Origin: SpSt-333 sp964371615
GTDB lineage: Bacteria > Bacteroidota > Ignavibacteria > UBA10030 > UBA8401
DNA length: 60,682 bases
Reading direction: 5' to 3'
NCBI GenBank assembly: GCA_964371615.1
Contig: CAYJMS010000008.1
Coordinates: 1 to 60,682, forward strand
Shown: in pieces, positions 34,342 through 44,900 of the stretch
Numbering within the stretch: the first letter of the stretch is position 1
How the letters are laid out: every line of letters starts with the position of its first letter
Notes under the pieces: generated by a model
Database searches by the model: none
Told to the model about the DNA's origin: nothing
Seen by the model: only the letters and a program-made list of their open reading frames with translations
Translations under genes and position numbers: made by a program

Positions 34342-35406
34342 TTATTTCGTTCCCGCCATTTTGCGTAAGAGATCGACAACGCGGCATGAATAGCCCCATT
34401 CGTTGTCGTACCAGGAAACGACCTTGAAGAATCTCTTTTCGCCTTTCAGATTATTCTGCCGTGTCGCCAGCGAATCATAGATGGATGAACGGTCGTCATG
34501 GATGAAATCGGTGGAAACCACTTCTTCGTTCGAATATCCGAGAATGCCTTTTAAATATGTTTCGGATGCTTTTTTGAAGAGAGCATCTATTTCTTCGATC
34601 GACGTATCGCGCGTTGCACGGAATGTGAGATCGACGACCGATACATCGGCAGTCGGAACGCGGAACGACATACCGGTTAATTTTCCCTTGGTCTGCGGAA
34701 GCACTTCGCCGACCGCTTTGGCGGCACCGGTGGAGGAGGGAATGATATTGATTGCCGCTGCGCGTCCGCCTCTCCAATCCTTCTTCGAAGGGCCGTCCAC
34801 TGTTTTCTGTGTTGCGGTGTAGGAATGAATGGTGGTCATCAATCCCGTTTCAATGCCGATTCCCTCTTTCAACAGCACATGCACGACCGGTGCAAGGCAG
34901 TTGGTGGTGCACGATGCATTTGAGACGATGATGTGCTTTGCCGGATCGTATTCGTTGTCATTCACACCCATGACGAGTGTTTTCACGTCCCCTTTGCCGG
35001 GAGCGGAAATGAGTACGCGTTTGGCACCGGCAGCGAGATGTCCTTTCGCCTTTTCAGAATCGGTGAACAATCCGGTCGATTCGATGACGATATCCACGCC
35101 GAGTTCTTTCCAGGGCAACTGTGAGGGATCTTTCTGCGCCAGAACACATTTAATTTTGTGTCCGTTAACCACAAGTACATCGTCCGCTTCGAGCGAGGCA
35201 TTGCTCTTTTCGCTCGTAACAGTTCCTTTGAAACGGCCGTGCACTGAGTCGAATTTTGTTTGGTACGCAAAATATTCCGCATCGGTGCTGACATCCACCA
35301 CTGCCACGACGTCGATTTCTTTGCCGAGAACGCCCTGATCTGCCATAGCACTGATGACCTGACGACCGATACGTCCAAATCCATTAATACCTACTTTTAC
35401 TGCCAT
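34342..35406 (-). CDS. gapA: Glyceraldehyde-3-phosphate dehydrogenase, type I
   Basis: 354 residues. NAD-binding GINGFGRIGR is at 6-15; the active-site NASCTTNC puts catalytic Cys at 166, with His194 in TTIHSYT. The long loop ADDVLVVNGHKIKCV and C-terminal WYDNEWGYSCRVVDLL are standard. It oxidises glyceraldehyde-3-phosphate with phosphate and NAD. GGAGG precedes the ATG. It is followed by a terminator, so pgk, two genes away, may have its own promoter. Confidence 0.98.
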   Translation of the reverse strand: MAVKVGINGFGRIGRQVISAMADQGVLGKEIDVVAVVDVSTDAEYFAYQTKFDSVHGRFKGTVTSEKSNASLEADDVLVVNGHKIKCVLAQKDPSQLPWKELGVDIVIESTGLFTDSEKAKGHLAAGAKRVLISAPGKGDVKTLVMGVNDNEYDPAKHIIVSNASCTTNCLAPVVHVLLKEGIGIETGLMTTIHSYTATQKTVDGPSKKDWRGGRAAAINIIPSSTGAAKAVGEVLPQTKGKLTGMSFRVPTADVSVVDLTFRATRDTSIEEIDALFKKASETYLKGILGYSNEEVVSTDFIHDDRSSIYDSLATRQNNLKGEKRFFKVVSWYDNEWGYSCRVVDLLRKMAGTK

Positions 35407-35503
35407 AATAATAGCCTCCGGGTGTTGAAAATTTCAATGATGAGTGAGAAATGCTTAGAAAGGTACCAATTAATAGAGAGAGAAGCAACAAACTGTGTGC
35501 GGA

Positions 35504-37144
35504 CTACCGCAGTACGACCATTTTTCGTTCCAAGTACATATAATCGATCTTCATCCGGCAGATATAGACACCGCTGGCGAGGCCGCCGGCATTGAATTCA
35601 ATCGAGTATCGACCGATCGGTTTTCGTTCATGCATCAGTGTTGCGATCTTCTGTCCAAGCACCGTATAGACAGAAATTTCAATATCGGATTCCACACCAA
35701 CATCGTAGGTGAATGTGGTTGTAGGATTGAAGGGATTAGGGTAGTTCTGATATAATTCATGGTACACCGGAATTATCGAATTACCTGACGTCGTGTCACT
35801 CCAATCGAATCCCTTCCCTCGCAAATCTGCGACGGAATATTCGCGAAGAATATTCGCTTTCAGGCGAAGAGCCTTGATGCTTTCCATCCTGTTTGATCCC
35901 AACGTCGGCAACATTGCTATCATCATCCATTGCGAATCATTCGGTGCCATCGTGACCGGGCCGGAGAAAAAGATAAATCCGGCACCGCCGCTGGTATTAG
36001 GAGGATGAATCCAACCCTGGCCGGTGACAGGATCTCCTGGATGTGAAAACCGGGTTACTCTGCCGGTCGTTGTATCGACCATCGGATAACCGCGTGGATG
36101 GAGGCCGTTGGCCACATTCCACATTGTACCGACAGAGTACGGCGGCGATTGATCGGATGAATCACCGTAGCTGTCGTCATAGATGCCCCAAAACGATGTC
36201 ATTGGAAGATTCTCCGAACCTTCAACGGTCGCCTCACCGAATGTTGCTGAAGAAGCCAAAGATGGATGGACCGGTCCCTTTAGCAAAACATATCCCACTG
36301 TCAGCGGCAGATTGGCATTATAATAACTTGAATCTCTTGGAGTCCAACAATAGCCAACCTGACAGATCGTATCTACACCCGGCGGATTTGAAGAATCATT
36401 GAAGTCAATATCTGTCCAAAATCCGCAATAAAGAGAATCAATCGTCACATCACTTCTGTTATAAATCTGCCATTCCAAGAAGACAACATCGTTGAGGAAA
36501 TTGGGAAAGCCCGTCGGAATTTCGGAATAGCTGTACATCGTCTGCCGAATTTCCAACGGCAATCCAACGCGGCCGGGATCGCTTGGGGGATAAAAACCAC
36601 GCGCAGCCGTATCCAATCCATTATAGACCATCCACACCATATGATCTCCGAACAAGCGCGGTCTCCCGAGTGTATCGATCGGTGCTCCGAGATCAGCCGG
36701 CCATTCAGCCAAGTCGGTTTGGTTTTTTGATTCATCAGTCCGAGAAATATTATACGGTTTGAATCGTGAAGTATCGATTCCGGGGAAATAAATTGCCGGT
36801 ACATTTTGAATGATCGGACCCGGCGAGTATGGCGAATACCAGTAATCCATGATCACTTTTGTCGTGTCCCGAACTTTGCCGATGAAGTGCAATCCATGAT
36901 CATAGAGTATCGGTTTTCCATTCCATGAGCCCCCGACACCATATGGGCGCAAATTTCCGATATGATCAAGCCATAGACGGACAGTGCCGTTATCGAGTAT
37001 CGAGTACTTCATACCGAAATTTCGATGCCATTGTCCATCAAGTGGAACGGCAAAAATAATGAACATCAACAGAAGTGAATAGTATCGTACTACACGATTG
37101 CGTTGCGGGCATTGAGGTGAGGGATGATACGATCTCTTTGGCAT
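35504..37144 (-). CDS. T9SS-exported protein with C-terminal type A sorting domain
   Basis: 546 residues: signal peptide (hydrophobic core near 22-35, ending DGQ), a central region and a C-terminal T9SS type A domain from about 458 (YPNPFNPTTTFTYDV.. to the terminal LERKMVVLR). The middle shares blocks with the two giant proteins at 41901 and 45089: EWP-x-DLGAP followed by a GDxxxW-x-VYN block. Cargo function unknown. The C-terminal domain is cut off and replaced by a surface anchor during secretion (known for the family). Confidence 0.83.
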   Translation of the reverse strand: MPKRSYHPSPQCPQRNRVVRYYSLLLMFIIFAVPLDGQWHRNFGMKYSILDNGTVRLWLDHIGNLRPYGVGGSWNGKPILYDHGLHFIGKVRDTTKVIMDYWYSPYSPGPIIQNVPAIYFPGIDTSRFKPYNISRTDESKNQTDLAEWPADLGAPIDTLGRPRLFGDHMVWMVYNGLDTAARGFYPPSDPGRVGLPLEIRQTMYSYSEIPTGFPNFLNDVVFLEWQIYNRSDVTIDSLYCGFWTDIDFNDSSNPPGVDTICQVGYCWTPRDSSYYNANLPLTVGYVLLKGPVHPSLASSATFGEATVEGSENLPMTSFWGIYDDSYGDSSDQSPPYSVGTMWNVANGLHPRGYPMVDTTTGRVTRFSHPGDPVTGQGWIHPPNTSGGAGFIFFSGPVTMAPNDSQWMMIAMLPTLGSNRMESIKALRLKANILREYSVADLRGKGFDWSDTTSGNSIIPVYHELYQNYPNPFNPTTTFTYDVGVESDIEISVYTVLGQKIATLMHERKPIGRYSIEFNAGGLASGVYICRMKIDYMYLERKMVVLR

Positions 37145-37201
37145 ACAGTATTTAATCTACATTGCCGGATTTCAAAAGTCAAGAAACGGTATGCCATGCC
37201 A

Positions 37202-37615
37202 TTAATTCTCAACCTCAACCATCGCGGTTCCCGGCGTTACCGTACAGGTTATGGTTGGAAACGTACCGTCGGATAATTCCACGGTTCCGACAGATTCAAA
37301 AATTACCCGCTGCTGATTTCCGGCGGCACGGATTGAATATCGTCCGTTGCCGTTATTCATCATTTCGGTAGAAACGAGTTTACTCATGCCGACAGAATCC
37401 GCGGTTAATCCGAAAAATGTTCGTCCACCACCTCCCATTGCACTCGGTGTGTTGTAATATTGCTGTGCGCGTACGGCAATATTCATCAAGTCCGTCGACA
37501 TGGCATCTCTGTTCGATGAAATGGCGTTTTCATTCACCAGAATGAGCGCCACAGAAATCGTAATTCCGACGACGATCATCCCGAGTACAATGATAAGAAT
37601 TTGTTGATTTCCCAT
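37202..37615 (-). CDS. Small protein with an N-terminal helix, pilin-like (unrecognised)
   Basis: 137 residues. Residues 4-27 form one hydrophobic helix (ILIIVLGMIVVGITISVALIL) without a prepilin cleavage site; the rest is polar with a Gly-rich GGGGR turn near 60 and a strand-rich C-terminus. The shape recalls type IV pilin-like proteins, but the motif is absent. AAAGG precedes the ATG. Function unknown. Confidence 0.55.
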   Translation of the reverse strand: MGNQQILIIVLGMIVVGITISVALILVNENAISSNRDAMSTDLMNIAVRAQQYYNTPSAMGGGGRTFFGLTADSVGMSKLVSTEMMNNGNGRYSIRAAGNQQRVIFESVGTVELSDGTFPTITCTVTPGTAMVEVEN

Positions 37616-37788
37616 ACACCTTTTCCGTTCCTATCCCCCGCATACCGATTTGAATAAAGGTGAATATGCATATCGCGGCCACATTATTACATGATAACCG
37701 TCACAACCGGAAATTTATGTATTTGACGGTACTGCGTTGCATCTCTGTAACAAATCTCATAGTTTCACGTTATCCAACGACCTCCCAC

Positions 37789-38097
37789 ATGAGATCATAC
37801 ACGTCATATTACCTCGAAATGTTCATCTGGTCATTTTCATTGATCTTTCTGGCTTTCATTAATCCGGAACTGTCGGGCGTATTTTCCATCTGTCCGCTGC
37901 ATCATCTCGGATTTGAATATTGTCCCGGATGCGGATTGGGGCGATCGGTCTCATATTTCCTCCATCTGAACGTTGCCGCATCGGTACAGACGCACATTCT
38001 GGGAATTCCGGCAACTATAATTATCGTTCACCGTCTCATCGTTCTTATCACCCGTCGAACACGACAGTATCATTCGCACCGCACTCTTATATCATAA
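37789..38097 (+). CDS. DUF2752 small membrane protein
   Basis: 102 residues from the ATG at 37789; earlier in-frame starts (GTG 37660, ATG 37666, ATG 37717) are possible but add a polar tail without family character. The conserved DUF2752 block CPLHHLGFEYCPGCGLGRS lies between two hydrophobic helices, with a third near the C-terminus. Function unknown; the four Cys/His positions look like a metal or structural site. It lies 9 nt before the TM2 gene. Confidence 0.72.
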   Translation: MRSYTSYYLEMFIWSFSLIFLAFINPELSGVFSICPLHHLGFEYCPGCGLGRSVSYFLHLNVAASVQTHILGIPATIIIVHRLIVLITRRTRQYHSHRTLIS

Positions 38098-38106
38098 GGA
38101 GATCAT

Positions 38107-38460
38107 ATGCCAAACGTCATGCAACTATTGCCCATGCTTGAACCGGAAGAGATGACCTACATTCAGGGTCTTATTAAAGAGATGAACGATACGCAGGCAC
38201 AGCAGTTCGCCAATATTTATATGAACCGCCGCAAGGATACACAAACGATCCTTGTCGCAACGGTTGTCGGATTTTTAGGGGTTGCCGGAGTGCAGCGGTT
38301 TCTTACCAATCAGACCGGGATGGGATTGTTGTATCTCTTCACCGCCGGCCTCTGCCTTATCGGAACAATCATCGATCTCGTGAATTATCGGTCATTGACA
38401 TTCGATTACAATATTCAGATCGCACACCAGACGGCGACGCTGGTTAAATCGGTGTCGTAA
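38107..38460 (+). CDS. TM2-domain membrane protein
   Basis: 117 residues. A helical N-terminal half (1-45) precedes a TM2 module of two membrane helices (about 46-92) with the family turn GFLGVAGVQRFLTNQTGMGLL. An AAGGAG site lies before the ATG at 38107. TM2 proteins are widespread with no settled function. It is probably co-transcribed with the DUF2752 gene, an association often seen in Bacteroidota. Confidence 0.8.
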   Translation: MPNVMQLLPMLEPEEMTYIQGLIKEMNDTQAQQFANIYMNRRKDTQTILVATVVGFLGVAGVQRFLTNQTGMGLLYLFTAGLCLIGTIIDLVNYRSLTFDYNIQIAHQTATLVKSVS

Positions 38461-38540
38461 TTTTTCCATCCCATTAAGGCGAAAGCGGTGTTCCATTGAT
38501 TCACTAATATACTATTTCTAAAATTTTCGGCGGAGTATCT

Positions 38541-38798
38541 ATGGAAAGCGCAACAATGAGAAACCAATACGAAGCACCAATCATCTCCCTTGGGGAATGG
38601 TTGCTCACGCTTTTTATCACCGCCATTCCGATCGTCGGATTTGTGATGTTGTTCGTCTGGGGATTCGGAGCGGGAACAAATCCGAACAAAGCAAACTTCG
38701 CGAAAGCAACGTTGATCATGATGGTGCTGGGTGTCATTCTATGGATCCTGATCTTCGGGGCGATCTTTACGGCGGTAATTTCGGAAATGGAGATGTAA
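38541..38798 (+). CDS. Small two-helix membrane protein
   Basis: 85 residues with two membrane helices (about 18-42 and 56-78) joined by GAGTNPNKANFAKA. No family recognised. It follows the TM2 gene in the same direction and ends just before a terminator, so the three small membrane proteins may be one transcript. Confidence 0.6.
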   Translation: MESATMRNQYEAPIISLGEWLLTLFITAIPIVGFVMLFVWGFGAGTNPNKANFAKATLIMMVLGVILWILIFGAIFTAVISEMEM

Positions 38799-38802
38799 TT
38801 TT

Positions 38803-38844
38803 AGATCCCCGGGATCTAACAGATCCCGGGGATCTTCATACATT
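38803..38844 (+). terminator. Perfect hairpin with T-rich tail
   Basis: AGATCCCCGGGATCT repeats as its own inverse at 38821-38835 (15-bp stem, 3-nt loop), followed by TCATACATTTTC then TTTTT. It closes the cluster of small membrane genes. The stem halves are themselves palindromic, so it may also belong to a repeat family. Confidence 0.75.
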
Positions 38845-38892
38845 TTCTTTTTTATTTGTAACTCTGCCGATATTCCGCTACTTTTCTTCCGT

Positions 38893-39729
38893 ATGAAACT
38901 ATTTTCACTCTTCTCAAAACAACTGCAGCCTGCCTGGAGTTTTAACGCATCGCATACGTTATGGCGTGTCATTTTCTCCGATAATGGAATCATCGTCGCC
39001 GAATCGCGGAATACCGAATCCAAAACAGCCGTATTCTCCTGCATCGATTCCCGCACAGGATCTGTTCTTTGGCACAACAAGTCGTTCGAAGAACAATGGT
39101 GGATCGGCATCGAGGGAATCGCCGATGGCCGATTGTACTTGCACGGCTTTCGAAAACCGGACATGCCCGAACATCAGGGAATCACCTGCATCGATCTGAA
39201 GACCGGCAGCGTGCTCTGGAAGAACAATGACCGGTCATTTCTCACCGTTCATCATTCGGATGTCTATGGTTACAGAGATCTCTTTGAACGCCGCCTCTAT
39301 TATAAGATACACCGGGACAACGGTTCGGTCGAAGAGGAATTGCAATCGCTCCCCGATGATGTTGAAGAAAACAGACAGTTAGAAAAAACCAATTTTACAT
39401 TTCCGGAGTCTTTGAACAAGGGAATCCCGATCCCATGGGAATTATTACTGTCGTCAACGGCATTAACTGAATCACAGATCGCCGTTGCAGAATGTATTCC
39501 TGCGCAAAAACATCATGTTTTTGCGATTTATTCGCGTAACACCGCGGCGGAAGAAGGATTGAAAAACACGCTGTATATTGTTGACACGGGTGGAAAGAAA
39601 AAAGTATATTCCGATGTGTTGAACGGATCGACTCCGTATCCCGTTCCGGATTCTTTTTTTATGGATGGAAACAGAGTATACTATATTAAGGGACGGAAAT
39701 CGCTTGTTGCGGTGGATTTACCGCAATAA
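38893..39729 (+). CDS. DUF4905-like protein
   Basis: 278 residues, no signal or membrane helix. Its beta-rich body has WD/PQQ-like repeats such as IDSRTGSVLWHNKSF and IDLKTGSVLWKNND (each a GSVLW strand) and a central WWIGIEGI. The pattern fits the Bacteroidota DUF4905 family; function unknown. The ATG at 38893 has no strong ribosome-binding site. Confidence 0.7.
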   Translation: MKLFSLFSKQLQPAWSFNASHTLWRVIFSDNGIIVAESRNTESKTAVFSCIDSRTGSVLWHNKSFEEQWWIGIEGIADGRLYLHGFRKPDMPEHQGITCIDLKTGSVLWKNNDRSFLTVHHSDVYGYRDLFERRLYYKIHRDNGSVEEELQSLPDDVEENRQLEKTNFTFPESLNKGIPIPWELLLSSTALTESQIAVAECIPAQKHHVFAIYSRNTAAEEGLKNTLYIVDTGGKKKVYSDVLNGSTPYPVPDSFFMDGNRVYYIKGRKSLVAVDLPQ

Positions 39730-39774
39730 TTGATAGGTCGGAAAACAAAAATTTCGAGAGAAATATTCACTTTG

Positions 39775-39822
39775 GATTCCCGCTAAAAGCATGCCGTTCC
39801 TGCGGTAGGCAGGCGGGAATGA
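39775..39822. repeat. Intergenic inverted repeat (GGATTCCCGC..GCGGGAATGAC type)
   Basis: ATTCCCGC and GCGGGAAT are 26 nt apart, with a smaller inverted repeat (GCATGCCG / CGGTAGGC, imperfect) inside. This short element is in the gap before the Fe-S oxidoreductase gene and resembles dispersed intergenic hairpins seen in many bacterial genomes. Confidence 0.5.
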
Positions 39823-39852
39823 CGATTTTAGTTTCGTAATAAGGAAAATACT

Positions 39853-41856
39853 ATGCAGCCAATGAACATCGCTTTCGCACTCTTCTTTACCGCTTCGGTC
39901 GTCTTTTTCTCGTTCAGTCTGAGAAAGATACTCATGACGCTTCAATTGGGAAAAGCGGAGAACCGGTTCGACAATATACCGAAGCGATTGAAGAATGTTC
40001 TGACCATCGCACTGCTGCAATCCAAGTTATTGCGTGAGCCGGTTCCGGGGCTGCTGCATCTGCTGATCTTTTGGGGATTTCTGGCTCTCTCTCTGGTTGT
40101 TGTCGAATCCATCATTGAAGGCCTGATCGGACATTTTTCATTCTCATTTCTCGGCGGCGCATATTCTGTTATCACATTCTCTCAGGAAATATTCTGCCTG
40201 CTCGTCATGATTGGCGTGATCGGTTCATTGTGGAGACGGTTCATCACCAAAGTGAAGCGACTGCAGGTGGATGCACACGGAAGCAAAGATGCAGCAATGA
40301 TTCTGATATGGATCTTTCTCATTGTGACCTCTACGCTCTTCCAAAATGGAACGCGGATAGCACTCGGCACATATAATGCTGGGATGTCGTATCCCGTCTC
40401 ATCATTGCTTTCTTCTCTGTTTGATTATTCACAGACCACTTTTCTATTTGAAATGGGGTTCTGGTGGATGCACATAGGGTTTGTTCTGGCTTTTCTGAAC
40501 TATCTCCCCTACTCAAAGCATCTGCATGTGCTCACGTCGGTGCCGAATGTGTATTTTGCATCGTTAAAACCAAAAGGGGCGCTCAACCCGATTAACCTGA
40601 ACGACGAAACATTGACAAAGTTCGGTGCGTCGGATATGGAAGATCTGACCTGGAAACAACTGTTGGACGGGTACACCTGTACCGAATGCGGTCGGTGCGA
40701 GTCGGTTTGTCCGGCGAACCTGACCGGAAAGCCGTTGTCTCCGCGTAAGATCATCGTTGATACACGCCGCCGAATGACGGAAAAATCTCCCGTGATGATC
40801 GCCGGTCAACTGGAAGCGAATCAGGAAATTGCCAATCATACGCTGCTCGACAATTTTATTTCGGAAGAAGAACTCTGGTCCTGCACTACCTGTATGGCAT
40901 GCGTGCATGAGTGCCCCGTGATGATCGAGCATGTGGATGAGATCGTGGATATGCGCCGTGCGCTGGTATTGAACGAATCCCGTTTCCCGCCCGAAGTGAA
41001 GACCGTGTTCGACAATCTCGAACGCAACTTCACGCCGTGGGGATTTTCACACTCCACCCGCGCCGATTGGGCCGAGGGTCTGGAGATTCCGAAGATGGCT
41101 GAGGTAGGTGATGCCAAGAATGTGGATGTCCTCTTCTGGGTCGGCTGCGCCGGTGCGTATGATGCACGGTATAAAAAAGTCTCCGTGGCATTTTCGAAAT
41201 TGATGAAACAAGCGGGAATCAAATTTGCGATACTGGGAACGGAAGAAAAATGCAACGGCGACGCTGCCCGACGGATGGGAAATGAATATCTCGCACAGAC
41301 GATGATGACGGAAAATATCGAAACGCTGAACCGTTACAATGTAAAAAAGATCGTCGCCACCTGTCCGCATTGTTTTCATTCTTTGAAAAAAGAGTATCCG
41401 CAGTTCGGGGGAAATTTTGAAGTAGTGCATCATACCGATTTCCTCAACCAGCTGGTTGAGGATGGGAAATTAAAAATAGAAGAGAAGAAAAAATCCACAG
41501 AGACGATCACCTATCACGACTCCTGTTACCTCGGCCGGTATAATAACGTCATCGATACGCCGAGAAGCACGCTGGCGGCGACGGGAGCGAATCTTGTCGA
41601 GATGCCCCGCTCCAAAGACAAAGGACTCTGTTGCGGCGCCGGCGGTGGCCGTATGTGGATGGAAGAGACGATCGGCAAACGGATCAATATCGAACGGAGC
41701 GAAGAAGCGATCGCCACCGGCGCTTCGACAGTTGCTTCCGCCTGCCCGTTCTGCATGACGATGATGAACGACGGAGTGAAGGCAAAAGAAGCCTCAGAAA
41801 CAGTACAGGTGAAGGATATTGCCGAAATTCTTCTTGAAGCAGTAGAAACAAAGTAG
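39853..41856 (+). CDS. Membrane Fe-S oxidoreductase, candidate ETF:menaquinone oxidoreductase
   Basis: 667 residues. The N-terminal 225 form about six membrane helices of the NarI/HdrE b-type type. Two ferredoxin-like clusters follow: CTECGRCESVCP and CTTCMACVHECP. The C-terminal half has two CCG domains (VGCAGAYDARY with ATCPHCFHS; HDSCYLGRY with CCGAGGGRMW and ACPFCMTMM). This fusion is the membrane HdrD-like family shown in several anaerobes to accept electrons from ETF and pass them to menaquinone. That role fits the acyl-CoA genes at 6-15 kb; lactate or glycolate oxidoreductase electron transfer is the alternative. Confidence 0.88.
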   Translation: MQPMNIAFALFFTASVVFFSFSLRKILMTLQLGKAENRFDNIPKRLKNVLTIALLQSKLLREPVPGLLHLLIFWGFLALSLVVVESIIEGLIGHFSFSFLGGAYSVITFSQEIFCLLVMIGVIGSLWRRFITKVKRLQVDAHGSKDAAMILIWIFLIVTSTLFQNGTRIALGTYNAGMSYPVSSLLSSLFDYSQTTFLFEMGFWWMHIGFVLAFLNYLPYSKHLHVLTSVPNVYFASLKPKGALNPINLNDETLTKFGASDMEDLTWKQLLDGYTCTECGRCESVCPANLTGKPLSPRKIIVDTRRRMTEKSPVMIAGQLEANQEIANHTLLDNFISEEELWSCTTCMACVHECPVMIEHVDEIVDMRRALVLNESRFPPEVKTVFDNLERNFTPWGFSHSTRADWAEGLEIPKMAEVGDAKNVDVLFWVGCAGAYDARYKKVSVAFSKLMKQAGIKFAILGTEEKCNGDAARRMGNEYLAQTMMTENIETLNRYNVKKIVATCPHCFHSLKKEYPQFGGNFEVVHHTDFLNQLVEDGKLKIEEKKKSTETITYHDSCYLGRYNNVIDTPRSTLAATGANLVEMPRSKDKGLCCGAGGGRMWMEETIGKRINIERSEEAIATGASTVASACPFCMTMMNDGVKAKEASETVQVKDIAEILLEAVETK

Positions 41857-41867
41857 ACAATTGTCTA
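41854..41867. repeat. Perfect 14-bp palindrome TAGACAATTGTCTA
   Basis: The palindrome includes the stop codon of the Fe-S oxidoreductase gene and lies 34 nt before the next start. It could be an operator or chance; there is no T-run, so it is not a terminator. Confidence 0.3.
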
Positions 41868-41900
41868 TCTTAGGGGAGTATCAGCCCATGGGAAAAAACC

Positions 41901-44900
41901 ATGAAAAAGATCCTCCCCTTACTGTTTTTCATCGCCCTGCTTCGTGCCGCTGAAGTTCCGCGCCCCAACGGCGGACAATCCCTGCAGAAATCCTCCATCC
42001 AGGGATGGAAATTCTTCGACTTCAATAATATTCTTTGCACCATCAACAGTTCGGGACCATACGCCGATTATCTTCGGACGAATTCGTCGGGATTATTTTG
42101 GCCGAAGGGAACATCTAAAACTCCGGTATATACATCCGGGTTGTGGATCGTTGGGAAACATCAACCGACCGGACTTCTCCGAACAGCAGTTCAACACTAC
42201 AGCACAGAGTTTCAGCCAGGTCTGATCAACGAAACATTCAATACAACGACCAACAATATATCCGCTGTTGCCGATCCATCTTCTCCGCGTTACCGAATCT
42301 ATAAGCTCAACAAGAGAAATACTGCCGGGTCGGAACCAGACTATTCGGAATGGCCTGGCGATCTCGGTGCCCCCTATAATGACCTAAACAACAATGGGAA
42401 GTGGGATACAGGTATTGATACACCAAGAATATACGGTGATCAAACGTTATGGTGCGTTTATAATGACGGGAATTATGCCCAGCATACTTATGCAGGTATG
42501 ACAAAACCAATGGGAATTGAAGTTCAAACATTGTATTACGGATTTAATGCTCCTGGTCCGTTAAGTAATACCATGTTCATCAAATGGAAGATCATCAATA
42601 AGAGTGATGCGCAATACGACAGCACATTCATCGGTTTGTTTTCCGATTTCGATATCGGGGATTACGCAGATGACCTTGACGGTTATGATTCCACCCTTCA
42701 ACTAGCCTATGCGTACAACGGTGACGACGAGGATAATAGCTCATCGGGGTACGGTTCACAACAGCCGGCATGCGGCACTGTGTTCCTTGGAGGAAATCGC
42801 GGACTATCGGCATATGCGTATCCCTTATGGATCAACAAGGACACGTCGTACACCGACCCCCCCTTACGAACCGAATCCCATAGTTCTGTCGCATTCAATT
42901 ATCTTCGGGGATTAAAATATGACGGTACGACGAATATCGATCCATTGACAAATTCTCCAGCACGTTTTACGTTCACAGGCGATCCGGTGACAAATTCCGG
43001 ATGGACAAGAACTTCTGCAGGTTTCGGCACTGGAGATGTCCGTTCACTACTGTCGTTAGGCCCCTTCACGTTCGCTCCCGGCGACACACAGGAAGTGAAC
43101 GCAGCATTTGTTATCGCCCAGGGAAATGATCGATTCGAAAGTGTGATACGTTTACGTGAAAGTACGCGACTTATAAAAATCCTGCATGCAAACAATTTCG
43201 TGCAACCGCAACAGATATCGACACCTGCTATTACGGCCGATTCTGTCACTTTATATATCCGTGTCGATGGACAATACCTCAATGCCCAATCCATTGCCAT
43301 TACCATCGAATCGGAATGGACGGATTCCGTCATTCTCAGCGCTGAGTTGCACGATGATGGTTTCAATGGAGATAGTGTATCTTCTGACATGATATTCTCA
43401 AAAATACTGACCGTTCCTGCATCTCCGCAGCCGGCACGGATTAATGCCACAATCCAGGATAAGAATGGCATCCAATGGAATTGGAGGGATTTCGGAAGCC
43501 ACATCCCTCTTTCACGGCTCACAATCACTGCACCGGTAATCTATTCAGACGATATCAATAAAGACGGGAAATTGAATCCCGGTGAAGAGATCCGATTGGG
43601 ATTTTCAGTCATCAATCAGCATCCATTTAGGATTCAAAGCGTTCAATTCCGTGCAGAACAGACGGTAAATTTTTCATCAGTCAATTTTGATACGGTCTCG
43701 GCCAATAGCATTGTCGCTAATCACTATGATCCCCTAAATTATAATACTTATATTTCGGTCGTCGTTCCGGCCGACTTTGCCGAACCGTCGATTGCATTAC
43801 CGGTTCGCGTTTCGTATGCCGATGCTGTTCTTTGGATCGATACACTGACAATACCTGTCGAACGTTCAGAACAGAGGATATCTTCGCCTCATCATATGCA
43901 AGGCCGATCCGGTTTTCACTTTGACGTCATCATCACCGATCGAAGCGCTCTAAAGAACCATACCTATGTCCTTCGCGGGATTGATTCCGGATCTATTAAC
44001 TACGGTTTTCAATTAAAAGATTCAACAGCAAATACAATGCTCATACCGAACCAACCATTGATGTTCGACAGGAAAGATTTTACCGCTAATCATCAGATAC
44101 CGGTTATTGATGGATTCAAGATCAGGATTGCTTCATTGCCGATATATCCTGCCGTTGACCTTCAACTTGAGCAACCTGATTCTACCGGATGGCTACAGAT
44201 GCCATATCCTTTTTTTTATTTTGACTCCTGGCATGAGCCATCAACCGTTCATTTTGCCGATATGCCGAAGACCGTGACGAAATTTTCAAAACAAACAGGG
44301 TTTACGGATTTAAATGCCAATGGGATTTGCGACCATGGTGAGCCGTATACATTCGACCTGACTGACAGCATGAGAACTCAGAAGGCGTACCTTTACACGA
44401 ATGCAAAACAATTTCTTGGATTTATCACAATACCATTTGCCGTTTTTGACATCAGTTCTTTTCCTTCTCGCAAATTGGATGTTGTTCTCTTTCGATATGA
44501 TACTCTCGATTCCACGCTTCGGTGGGGTAATAGACAAGATGGGATTATCGTTATGGCAACGACATATTCACACCTTGGAATTTCGTATGACTCAACAAAA
44601 GGCGGTGTTAATCTCCTTCCGGCTTTGTCGGGCATACAACAAATGCCATTCTATTATCGGTTTACGGCACGCGGACAAAACGGGATTTTATCGGATACGG
44701 TAAATTATTTTGTGGATTATACACCGCAATTTTCTTCGAGGGATGTCTTCACGTTTAATCCGACCGTCATTCAGATTAGTGAGCCGACGGCGCCGTCAAC
44801 ATATTTGTTGTTCCAAAATTTTCCCAATCCATTTAACCCGTCCACGTTAATACGTTTTTCAATGCCAAACCGCTCCATTGCGACGGTGACAATCTACGAC

